A DNA stretch of 15,999 bases, taken from JBOHUC01 sp050733935 (lineage in GTDB: Bacteria > Eisenbacteria > RBG-16-71-46 > DASYSL01). The stretch spans positions 1-15,999 of the forward strand of contig JBOHUC010000072.1 of assembly GCA_050733935.1 (NCBI GenBank). The letters are read 5' to 3'. A program made the position numbers and the translations under genes. The notes under the pieces were generated by a model. The model saw only the letters and a list, made by a program, of their open reading frames with translations. It did no database searches and was not told where the DNA came from. Of the stretch, positions 1 through 7,019 are shown piece after piece; positions within the stretch are counted from its first letter, which is position 1; each line of letters starts with the position of its first letter.

Positions 1-4
1 CCAT

Positions 5-90
5 TGGGTTGCCCTCGCTTTCTTGGGGCTCCTTCACCGGATGACCCCGTGGTCTGCCGCGGACTTTATCGCGGTCAAGAGGGCAACCCA
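5..90. repeat. 12-bp inverted repeat with nested inner stem
   Basis: TGGGTTGCCCTC at 5-16 is the exact reverse complement of GAGGGCAACCCA at 79-90. Inside the 62-nt interval lies a second small stem, CCGCG at 57-61 with CGCGG at 70-74. As RNA from either strand this could fold into a long hairpin with an inner arm. There is no T-tract, so it is not a canonical intrinsic terminator. It lies at the left edge, so its relation to any gene further left is unknown. It could be the end structure of a neighbouring transcript or the terminal repeats of a very small element. Confidence 0.6.
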
Positions 91-156
91 CTCCTCCCGA
101 TCTCCCCGTCTTCATCGATACGCAGCAGGTGGTCGCGGGTCCGTCGCGGCCCCGCC

Positions 157-286
157 AACATGCCCCAGGGCATGTTCACCGGCCGACGCTGCGGGCTAAC
201 TGGTTTCAAAACCAGTTCGGTCAACTTGCCCCAGGGCAAGTTCCCGGCGCCAATCGGGGACACCCCAACTTGCCCCGGGGCAAGTT
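157..286. repeat. Cluster of four 9-2-9 palindromes with covarying arms
   Basis: Four 20-bp palindromes sit within 130 bp: 157-176 (AACATGCCC-CA-GGGCATGTT), 198-217 (AACTGGTTT-CA-AAACCAGTT), 223-242 (AACTTGCCC-CA-GGGCAAGTT) and 267-286 (AACTTGCCC-CG-GGGCAAGTT). Each has perfect 9-bp arms and a 2-nt spacer, and all begin AAC and end GTT. Arm sequences differ between copies but every change is matched in the opposite arm. The last copy overlaps the stop codon (288-286) of the minus-strand gene by one base, so the cluster forms that gene's 3' flank. A small GGGG-ACA-CCCC stem lies between copies three and four (256-266). The cluster could be REP-like repeats, RNA stem-loops protecting a 3' end, or sites for a dimeric DNA-binding protein. 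The structure is certain; the role is unknown. Confidence 0.9.
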
Positions 287-1352
287 CACTCAGCCGGCGA
301 GGGGGCCGGAACCCAGACCGCGCCGCTCGAGCCCTTGGGCAGGATGAATCGGACCTTTCCCGTCTTCATGTCGACGACGCGCGAAGAAGCCCCCGAGTAC
401 TCAGCGCCGATCAGGAGGTAGTCGCCGGCCTCCCCAAGAGCCAGCTGTCCGGACAGTACGACGGAGTCGGACTCCGCCGTCCCGACCGGATAGACTTCAC
501 GGCGCACGCCGCGCTTGCGATCCACGTAGATGACGGGCTCCATGGCGTGATCCGTATCGCCGAATGCCTCCAGAGTCTCGACACCGCGATTCGTGTCCGC
601 CTGCGAGGCGATCCAGACTCGGTGCTCCTCGTTATCGCCGGGATCCAGGTTCTCGAGAATCCGGTAGGGACGCGACCCGATCCTCATTGAGTCGAGGAGG
701 GAGGAGAGGGACGGATCCGAAGGCCGCTCCTTTCCTTCAGGCAGCGGCGGCGCCCCCTCGCAGGAGCCATAGGCCGAGAGAGCCGTGTCGGCGCGCACGA
801 CACGCCATGACGAAAAGGATTGGTCTGGCCGTGCCGGGCTCTGCCACAGGGCGGCCTCGTACCACGACCAGAGTTGCCCGTCGCGTCGTTCCTCGCGCAC
901 GAGGCGGACGTGCGGGCCCACCAGGACGAATCTCCGGGATCCTGCCAGAAGTCGCACACCGACGAGTCCGACGGCAGAACCGTCACGCGATTCGCCGCGG
1001 GTCGCCAGTTCCAGGCCGCGCGGTGGACTTCTTTTCCGAGCTTGAACTCGACCTGTCGAAACGAAGGGTCCCAGCGGACGCGTGTGGGCGTCGCCGGGAG
1101 CTCGAGAAAGACACGATCGTCGCCGGTCTTCGGATCGTAGATCCGCCACGTGCAAGGAGAACGCGGAAGCGATCGATCCGGGCCGTACTCCTCGTCGGGC
1201 ATCGACACCCGGCCCACGAAGTAGGAGACGACCTGCGTTCGCGTTTCTGCCGATGGAGCGTGGCCCTCGAAGAGCTGCGCCGACAACGCGGCGAGAGAAA
1301 AAAGGGCGAGAGCGACTGCGGCCCGACGCAAAGGGCCGCGACGCGGTCTCAT
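286..1352 (-). pseudogene. Secreted or anchored protein of unknown function, frameshifted
   Basis: The 5' part reads from ATG at 1352 with an N-terminal hydrophobic segment (AAVALALFSLAALSA, about residues 11-25), so the product is exported or membrane-anchored. The body is rich in short hydrophobic/polar alternations and phrases such as TWRIYDPKTGDDRVF and VVDMKTGKVRFI, suggesting beta strands that might form a propeller-like fold; I do not recognise a family. The reading frame breaks near the GGG run at 936-938: upstream it reads CDFWQDP, and the sensible continuation RRFVLVGPHVRL lies in another frame, ending at TGA 288-286. The span is 1067 nt, one base short of 356 codons, so restoring one base gives an intact 355-aa protein. 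This is either a recent inactivation or a sequencing/assembly error. The start overlaps the stop of the membrane-protein gene by ATGA, so the two are translationally coupled. Confidence 0.75.
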
Positions 1353-1792
1353 GCCGCCCGAGGCGGCGTCGACGGGCCCTGGCGCTCGCCGCGCCGCACG
1401 ATCGCGTAGGCGATGAGCGCGACAACGAAGAAGACGAGCAGCGCCCACGCGACCCCCTGAAGCGTGGAGATGATCGTGCGGTAGACCTCGAGCGCCATCG
1501 AAGGACCGTCGAGGACGAGCGGCGGCACTTCGGGAACCGCGACTCCATCCGGCCCGGGGCGCACAGGAAACTTCTCCGGATGGAGATACTGTTCGAGCTT
1601 CCAGATCTGCACGCCGCTCGAAACGCCGACCACGAAGACCGCGAACAGAAGAAAACGCTCCCATCCGGCGGCGACGGGATCGGCAATGACGCGGTCGAGA
1701 ATCTGGCGGATCGGCTTGCGGAAGAAGAAGATGACGAGGCCCGAGGTCGCGAGCGCGACCGCGAGCGTGACGACGAGCAGGGTCACGAACAT
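1349..1792 (-). CDS. Small three-helix membrane protein, unknown function
   Basis: This is a 147-aa protein with three predicted membrane segments: residues 2-24, about 46-64 and about 113-132. The loop between helices 2 and 3 (about 65-112) is proline- and charge-bearing, and the tail after residue 132 is basic (RRGERQGPSTPPRAA). I do not recognise the family. The start ATG at 1792 is preceded by AGGA (1803-1800) with a 7-nt gap, which supports it over the out-of-frame ATG at 1800. It is the first gene of a two-gene minus-strand unit; its TGA overlaps the next gene's ATG (ATGA at 1352-1349). The coupling suggests the two products work together at the membrane, which is an inference. Confidence 0.8.
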   Translation of the reverse strand: MFVTLLVVTLAVALATSGLVIFFFRKPIRQILDRVIADPVAAGWERFLLFAVFVVGVSSGVQIWKLEQYLHPEKFPVRPGPDGVAVPEVPPLVLDGPSMALEVYRTIISTLQGVAWALLVFFVVALIAYAIVRRGERQGPSTPPRAA

Positions 1793-1852
1793 GCGCGCAT
1801 CCTAGCATTCCGGGCAGAGAGCAGAAACCGCACGACATCCGAGATTCCTCAA

Positions 1853-1887
1853 CGCCCGCGACCCCCGGTGCGCTATCGTCGCGGGCG
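1853..1887. other. 10-bp inverted repeat in the divergent spacer before the sulfatase
   Basis: CGCCCGCGAC at 1853-1862 and GTCGCGGGCG at 1878-1887 are perfect reverse complements with a 15-nt loop. The element lies in the 187-bp spacer between the divergent membrane-protein operon (start 1792) and the arylsulfatase (start 1980). It could be an operator serving one or both promoters, or a leader hairpin. A -10-like TATCGT (1874-1879) overlaps its right arm, but I see no convincing -35 partner. High GC raises the chance of coincidental pairing. Confidence 0.5.
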
Positions 1888-1966
1888 AGGACCCGCTGGG
1901 CGGTCCCCCTCGCGTGAGTCTTTCCTCGCAACACTCGAAGTCCGATCCAAAAACGTTCGATCGACC

Positions 1967-1973
1967 AGGGGAG
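1967..1973 (+). promoter_or_regulatory. Ribosome binding site fixing the sulfatase start
   Basis: AGGGGAG lies 6 nt upstream of ATG 1980. An in-frame GTG at 1914 would add 22 residues but has no comparable site, so ATG 1980 is preferred. Confidence 0.75.
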
Positions 1974-1979
1974 CAGATC

Positions 1980-4340
1980 ATGTCCACGGACAAGACGGAC
2001 GGCGTTCCGCGCCAGGTCCTGCCGATCGCCGATCCGGAGTGGGTCGGCCTCACCACGTACGACGCGAAGGACCCGAACACGAAGTACCCGCCGATCGTGC
2101 CGCTCCGGCCGCCGAAGGGCGCTCCGAACGTCCTGATCGTGCTCATCGACGACGTCGGGTTCGGCGCGTCGAGCGCGTTCGGAGGACCATGCAGCACGCC
2201 GACCGCCGAGAAGCTCGCGGCTGCAGGGCTCAAGTACACCCGGTTTCACACGACTGCGCTCTGTTCGCCGACCCGCCAGGCACTCCTGACCGGACGCAAC
2301 CATCACTCGGTTGCGATGGGAGCGATCACCGAGATGGCCACTTCGGCTCCGGGCAACAGCACGATCCGGCCCAAGAACAAGGCTCCAATCGCGGAGACGC
2401 TCAAGCTGAACGGATATTCGACCGCACAGTTCGGCAAGTGTCACGAGGTGCCGGTGTGGGAGACGAGCCCCATGGGTCCGTTCCATCAGTGGCCGACGGG
2501 CTCGGGGTTCGAATACTTCTACGGATTCATTGGTGGTGAGGCGAACCAGTACTACCCCGGCATCTTCGAGGGAACGTCGCCGATCGAGCCGAACAGGACG
2601 CCCGAGGAGGGCTACCACCTCACGGAGGATCTCGCGAACCGCGCAATCAGCTGGGTCCGCCAGCAAAAGGCGCTCGTCCCCGACAAGCCGTTTTTCATGT
2701 ACTTCGCGCCGGGCGCGACCCACGCGCCGCACCACGTGCCCAAAGAATGGGCCGACAGGCACAAGGGCAAGTTCGATGAGGGTTGGGACAAGCAACGCGA
2801 GCTGACGTTCGAGCGGCAGAAGGCCCTGGGCGTGATCCCGAAGGACGCCGAACTGACGCCCCGGCCGAAGGAAATCCCCGCATGGGACGAGATGCCCGCG
2901 GCGCTCAAGCCGGTGCTCGCGCGCGAGATGGAGATCTACGCCGGATTCCTCGAACACGCCGATCATCACGTGGGGCGGCTGATCGAGGCTCTCGAGAAGC
3001 TCGATGTCCTCAATGAAACGCTGATCTACTACATCATCGGTGACAACGGCGCCTCGGCCGAGGGCTCGCTCAATGGCTGCTTCAACGAGATGACCACCCT
3101 CAACGGCATGCCCGGAATCGAGACGCCCGAGTTCCTGCTGAGCAAGATCGACGAATTCGGAAGCCCGAAGGCGTACAACCACTACGCAGTCGGCTGGGCG
3201 CATGCGATGTGCACACCCTACCAGTGGACGAAGCAGATCGCGTCCCATTGGGGCGGGACGCGGAACGGCACGATCGTCCACTGGCCGAATCGGGTCAAGG
3301 CCAGGGGCGAGATCCGCACGCAGTTCCATCACGTCATCGACGTGGCGCCGACGATCCTCGAAGCGGCCGGACTGCCGGCTCCCTCGATGGTCAACAGCAT
3401 CGTCCAGGCCCCGCTCGAAGGCGTGAGCATGCTGTACAGCTTCGACGACGCGAAGGCGCCGGAACGCCACGAGGTGCAGTACTTCGAGATGTTCGGCAAC
3501 CGCGGCCTCTACCACGAGGGCTGGACGGCCGTGACCAAGCACTCCACGCCGTGGACGACCGACAAGCCGCCGGCGTTCGACGCCGACGTGTGGGAACTGT
3601 ACGGCCCGGACGACTGGACGCAAGCGCGCAACCTCGTCAAGGACAACGCGCCGAAGCTCGCGGAGATGCAGCGGCTCTGGATGATCGAGGCGACCAAGTA
3701 CAATGTGCTGCCGCTCGACGATCGCCGCTACGAGCGCATCAATGCGGATCTCGCCGGCCGCCCGCAGCTGGTCAAGGGGAACAGTCAGCTCCTGTTCCCG
3801 GGCATGCGGGTGACCGAACACTCTGTCCTGACCGTGAAGAACAAGTCCCATTCGGTCACTGCGCAGGTGACGGTTCCCGAGGGAGGTGCGGAGGGCGTCC
3901 TCATCACCCAGGGCGGAGGCGTGGGCGGATGGAGCTTCTACGCGAAGGGTGGAAAGCTCAAGTACTGCTACAACTTCTTCGGCATCGAACACTTCTTCGC
4001 GGAATCAACCGCGCCAATCCCAGCCGGGAAGCATCAGCTGCGCGTGGAGTTCAAGTACGACGGGGGCGGCGTCGCGAAGGGCGGGGACGTGACGCTCTAC
4101 GTGGACGGCAAGCCGGTCGGCAAGGGGCGGGTCGAGAGAACGATCCCCATGGGATATTCCGCCGACGAGGCCTGTGACGTGGGTGCGGACAGCGGATCCC
4201 CCGCATCACCGGACTACGGCCCGCGCGGCAACGCATGGAACGGCGACATCGAATGGGTGCAGATCGATCTTGGAGGCGACGACAACGATCACCTGATCTC
4301 GCCCGAGGAGCGCCTCAAGGTCGCCATGGCCCGTCAGTAA
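1980..4340 (+). CDS. Arylsulfatase, AtsA/AtsD type (FGly-dependent sulfatase)
   Basis: This enzyme should hydrolyse sulfate esters. The 786-aa protein carries the type I sulfatase signature C95-S-P-T-R99, whose cysteine (codon TGT 2262-2264) is normally converted to formylglycine. Metal-binding residues are visible as D57-D58 near the N-terminus and D355-N356 (IIGDNGAS). Other family marks are GRNHHS after the signature, FGKCHE (residues 151-156) and ATHAPHH (246-252). After the alpha/beta core, roughly residues 590-786 form an extra beta-rich C-terminal domain. Overall length and order match the roughly 787-aa mycobacterial AtsA/AtsD group, known from the family. No signal peptide is seen, so a cytoplasmic location is likely. 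No formylglycine-generating enzyme or radical-SAM maturase is present in the window. The gene stands alone, divergent from the membrane-protein unit and 27 bp from the convergent GH35 gene. The exact substrate cannot be read from the sequence. Confidence 0.95.
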   Translation: MSTDKTDGVPRQVLPIADPEWVGLTTYDAKDPNTKYPPIVPLRPPKGAPNVLIVLIDDVGFGASSAFGGPCSTPTAEKLAAAGLKYTRFHTTALCSPTRQALLTGRNHHSVAMGAITEMATSAPGNSTIRPKNKAPIAETLKLNGYSTAQFGKCHEVPVWETSPMGPFHQWPTGSGFEYFYGFIGGEANQYYPGIFEGTSPIEPNRTPEEGYHLTEDLANRAISWVRQQKALVPDKPFFMYFAPGATHAPHHVPKEWADRHKGKFDEGWDKQRELTFERQKALGVIPKDAELTPRPKEIPAWDEMPAALKPVLAREMEIYAGFLEHADHHVGRLIEALEKLDVLNETLIYYIIGDNGASAEGSLNGCFNEMTTLNGMPGIETPEFLLSKIDEFGSPKAYNHYAVGWAHAMCTPYQWTKQIASHWGGTRNGTIVHWPNRVKARGEIRTQFHHVIDVAPTILEAAGLPAPSMVNSIVQAPLEGVSMLYSFDDAKAPERHEVQYFEMFGNRGLYHEGWTAVTKHSTPWTTDKPPAFDADVWELYGPDDWTQARNLVKDNAPKLAEMQRLWMIEATKYNVLPLDDRRYERINADLAGRPQLVKGNSQLLFPGMRVTEHSVLTVKNKSHSVTAQVTVPEGGAEGVLITQGGGVGGWSFYAKGGKLKYCYNFFGIEHFFAESTAPIPAGKHQLRVEFKYDGGGVAKGGDVTLYVDGKPVGKGRVERTIPMGYSADEACDVGADSGSPASPDYGPRGNAWNGDIEWVQIDLGGDDNDHLISPEERLKVAMARQ

Positions 4341-4367
4341 GAGTACCTCGCAGCAGCTCGGAGCCGA

Positions 4368-6758
4368 TCAGTAGAGCCTGAGCACGAGCACGTCGTCGGG
4401 CTTGAGCTCGACGTGGATCGTCCGGCGGTTCACGACGTGCGCATGCGAGCCCGCGAGCGTGTAGGCGACCTCGAGCTGGCCGGCGTAGCCGAATGTCTCG
4501 GGCTCCGTGAACCGAACGTCGCCGGCCTGCGCGCCCAGGCGGTTGATGAGGAACAGCATTCCGCCGCGCTCGCCCGCGTGACCGACGATCTCCGCCTCGA
4601 CGTCGGCGTGGATGCGCGGCACGACACCGCGTTGTGCGAGGAGCCCGCGCGCGAACTGGCGCAGCGCCTTTCGCTCCGCGTCCGACATCGCGTAGTAGCG
4701 CGACGTGAGATAGCGACCGGCGGGGAGCGTGCCGAGAACGGTGCTCGTGCCCCAGCCGTAGTCCACTTCGTAAGCCGCGGGTTTGTCGCCGAGCCACAGC
4801 GGACCGGGACGGATTCCGGAATCGCGATCCTTCGGCAGCGGAAACGTGTGGCAGACGAAGTCGCCGGGAATGGACGGGGGATCCGCATCCGGGACGTCCG
4901 GCACCTCGTCTCCCGTCGGTGCCGTTGGTCGCACGCGCAGGAGCTGCCCGCGCACCGGCGTGCGCAGCGAATCGAGGAGCGGCTCGAAGATGTCGAGAAT
5001 GTGCTGCGACGAGCGGTGCCGGTCGGAGAGCCACGGCCGCTCGTGGAGCCAGTACGGAATTCCGCCTTTCAGGATCGTCCACCACACGCGCTTCACGTCG
5101 AGGCGGCGCGTCTCGCTCGGCTCGAGCGGAAAGAGCGACCCGTAGCGGCTCGGACGTCCCCACAGATCGCGGTCGGGCGGCCCGGGTGCCGTGATCAGGT
5201 GTCCGCCACCCAGCACGTAGTTCTCGAGCTTCGAGTACACCTCGGGCTCGAGCATCCCGCGCGTCGCAAAGAGCAGGATCTGCAGGTCCGCGAGCGGCTT
5301 CGCGTCGAGCTCGCGCACGTCCACGACGTACGGGTTCATGCCCGCGCACAAAAGGAGCGCGTGCAGTCCGCCGTAGGCCAGGAACGTGAGATAACGGTGC
5401 GGATCGATCTGGTCCGTGCCCTGGAAATAGTCCTCGGCCGCAAAGCGCATGTTCGGGAAGTAGATCCCGTAGCCGACCGGGTCGTGGATCTCCTCCATGT
5501 CGAGCAGCAGGTCGCCGTACGTCTCGAGAAAGCGCCCGACGTCGCTCACGAGACGGTAGCGGGGAGTCGGTCGCCCGAGGTCGTCGATCGGGCCGCCGAA
5601 TTCGTACGGCTCTCCGGTTGGCTCGCGGCCGTCGTGCATCGTGAACAGGCACAGTCCGCGCGCTCCGTGCGCGATCGAGCCGAAGATGTTCTGCGCGACG
5701 GAAGCGTCCGAGACCTTCGCTCGCGGATCGAACCACCCCGTTCCCAGTTCTAGCGCGAGCGTGGGCCGGTCCGGCGTGCGATACGCGGAGAACATGCCCG
5801 GGAAGAGCGAGCCCGCGAACGGAAAGTCGGCCGTGTATTTCCCGGGCGAGGCCTTGGGATAGATGTCGTAGCCGAAGTAATCGATGCGGACCGGTCCGTC
5901 TTGCGCGTGGAGCGGGCTGTGCTGGATTCCCTGCTCGTTATGGACGAGCGGCACGGGCACGCCGACCTCGCGTGCCGTCTGCGCGAGCCAGCTCAGGTAT
6001 TCGTCGATCCACGATTCGAGGAAGAGCTGCCAGTCGGCGATCTCGGGCTGTCGGAGCGGCGGGCGGGGTGCCACGATCTGGGCGAACGATCGAAGCGGTA
6101 TGCCCCACGCCGCGGAGACGGCCTCGATCGAGTCGTAGCGGCGGGAGAGCCAGTCGCGGTAGCGGGCAAGCGTGTCGGGATTGAAATCGATCCGCCCGAG
6201 CTGATTGGCGAACAGGAGCCCGGTTTCGTTGTCGAGCTGGAACGTGATCACCGGGTCGTTCCAGAACGGAGCCAGGAAGCGCGCGAGCTGCTCGTACCAC
6301 GTGCGCACCTTCGCGCGGTACGTCGGGTGCATTAGGCTGTGATTCCAGAAGAACTCGCCGCGCTCCTTCGTGCCGTCGCGCCGCCGGACGACCGAGTCGG
6401 GATAGCGGTCACCGAGCCACAGCGGAATGCCGAGCCCGTCGAACTCCGCATAGACGAGCGGACCGGGACGCGCCATCACGACCAGTCCCGTGTCCTTCGC
6501 CAGCTCGAGGAACAGAGCGAGGTCGCGCATCTTCTTCGTCGCGCCGTTGAAGTCGAAGAAGCCTTCCTCGGGCTCGTGCCAGACCCAGGGGATGTACGTC
6601 GAGACCGCGTTCATGCCCGCGGCTTTGAGGCGCTCGAGCCCGGGACGCCAGAGCTCCGATCGCACCCGGAAATAATGCAGCTCGCCGTCGTAGAGGTACG
6701 TCCGACGGCCATCGAGCGTGAACGTGCCATCGCGGGCGCCCAGGCGATTCGAGGACAT
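4368..6758 (-). CDS. GH35-like beta-galactosidase
   Basis: This is a predicted 796-aa retaining glycoside hydrolase with a TIM-barrel N-terminal half. The opening DGELHYFRV (residues 24-32), LKAAGMNAVSTYIPWVWHEP (44-63) and ARPGPLVYAEFDGLGIPLWL (96-115) are characteristic of GH35. The likely acid/base is E178 in QLDNETG (canonical: QIENEYG), and the likely nucleophile is E337 in LELGTGWFD (canonical: TEFWTGWFD). The second half (about residues 380-796) is beta-rich accessory sequence. No signal peptide is present, so it probably acts on small galactosides in the cytoplasm. ATG 6758 is the only start candidate, because an in-frame stop lies four codons upstream; no clear Shine-Dalgarno precedes it, so a nearly leaderless transcript is possible. 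The variant motifs suggest a divergent GH35 branch or a specificity other than lactose. It converges with the arylsulfatase. Confidence 0.9.
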   Translation of the reverse strand: MSSNRLGARDGTFTLDGRRTYLYDGELHYFRVRSELWRPGLERLKAAGMNAVSTYIPWVWHEPEEGFFDFNGATKKMRDLALFLELAKDTGLVVMARPGPLVYAEFDGLGIPLWLGDRYPDSVVRRRDGTKERGEFFWNHSLMHPTYRAKVRTWYEQLARFLAPFWNDPVITFQLDNETGLLFANQLGRIDFNPDTLARYRDWLSRRYDSIEAVSAAWGIPLRSFAQIVAPRPPLRQPEIADWQLFLESWIDEYLSWLAQTAREVGVPVPLVHNEQGIQHSPLHAQDGPVRIDYFGYDIYPKASPGKYTADFPFAGSLFPGMFSAYRTPDRPTLALELGTGWFDPRAKVSDASVAQNIFGSIAHGARGLCLFTMHDGREPTGEPYEFGGPIDDLGRPTPRYRLVSDVGRFLETYGDLLLDMEEIHDPVGYGIYFPNMRFAAEDYFQGTDQIDPHRYLTFLAYGGLHALLLCAGMNPYVVDVRELDAKPLADLQILLFATRGMLEPEVYSKLENYVLGGGHLITAPGPPDRDLWGRPSRYGSLFPLEPSETRRLDVKRVWWTILKGGIPYWLHERPWLSDRHRSSQHILDIFEPLLDSLRTPVRGQLLRVRPTAPTGDEVPDVPDADPPSIPGDFVCHTFPLPKDRDSGIRPGPLWLGDKPAAYEVDYGWGTSTVLGTLPAGRYLTSRYYAMSDAERKALRQFARGLLAQRGVVPRIHADVEAEIVGHAGERGGMLFLINRLGAQAGDVRFTEPETFGYAGQLEVAYTLAGSHAHVVNRRTIHVELKPDDVLVLRLY

Positions 6759-6879
6759 AGGGGCGGAAGGCTAACAGAGGACTGGGGTTGACGCACCCGG
6801 GCCCGCCCAAGGCGGATCGGTCGCGCAAATCGGTGGCCGAACGGACCTTGCCGCAACCCGTGGTTTCCCGTCTTTCTGA

Positions 6880-6908
6880 TTGATTTTGCAGGGCTTAGCG
6901 GCTACACT
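6880..6908 (+). promoter_or_regulatory. Candidate sigma70-type promoter
   Basis: TTGATT at 6880-6885 and TACACT at 6903-6908 are separated by 17 nt, and each matches the consensus at four of six positions. Transcription would start near 6915, giving a leader of about 105 nt before the ATG at 7020. The AT-rich run around it contrasts with the GC-rich surroundings. Confidence 0.5.
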
Positions 6909-6958
6909 AATCGCGCTTTCTCGATCCATGGATTCGGAAGATCGAGCAGTGCGTCCCC

Positions 6959-6986
6959 CCGGTCCGCGACCGGACGGACGGTCGCG
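6959..6986 (+). promoter_or_regulatory. Two mutually exclusive hairpins in the leader
   Basis: CCGGTC (6959-6964) pairs with GACCGG (6968-6973) across a 3-nt loop. CGCGACCG (6965-6972) pairs with CGGTCGCG (6979-6986) across a 6-nt loop. The two stems share bases 6968-6972, so only one can form at a time. The pair lies 21 nt upstream of the AGGAGAG ribosome binding site. It matches no riboswitch class I recognise. Attenuation or RNA-stability control is possible; chance pairing in GC-rich DNA is the alternative. Confidence 0.4.
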
Positions 6987-7019
6987 CGTATCCCACTTCG
7001 AGCGATTAGGAGAGCTCCC

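Noticed and set aside
157..176. Resemblance to the eukaryotic p53 response element (RRRCWWGYYY twice)
   Set aside because: The match is coincidental to the palindromic form; the surrounding genes are bacterial and p53 is absent from bacteria.
198..217. Possible tRNA anticodon arm (TTTTGAAA loop on the minus strand)
   Set aside because: The stem is 9 bp with a 2-nt spacer, and no acceptor stem or T-arm sequence is found at tRNA spacing.
75..263. A 62-codon minus-strand frame with repeated NLPWGKL/NMPWGML peptides
   Set aside because: The repetition is explained by palindromes read in one frame. The start is a GTG without a ribosome binding site, and no protein-like composition was evident.
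157..286. CRISPR array or integron attC sites
   Set aside because: Repeats are not direct identical units with uniform spacers (start-to-start spacing 41, 25 and 44 nt), and no cas genes or integrase are present. The bases next to AAC/GTT do not fit the RYYYAAC/GTTRRRY core.
4..690. A 228-codon plus-strand frame across the palindromes
   Set aside because: It runs through the palindromes and then antisense to the coding part of the frameshifted gene, with no domain. Repeated peptides such as NMPQG/NLPQG come from the palindromes themselves.
684..3992. A 1102-codon open frame on the minus strand opposite the sulfatase
   Set aside because: Its sequence is Arg/His/Val-rich with no domain, typical of an antisense frame of a GC-rich gene. 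Only the stretch from 1352 downward is real, as the 5' part of the frameshifted gene.
4413..5753. A 446-codon plus-strand frame opposite the GH35 gene
   Set aside because: It is a shadow of the GH35 gene: low-complexity Arg/Val/Glu composition and no recognisable motif, while the minus strand carries clear catalytic motifs.
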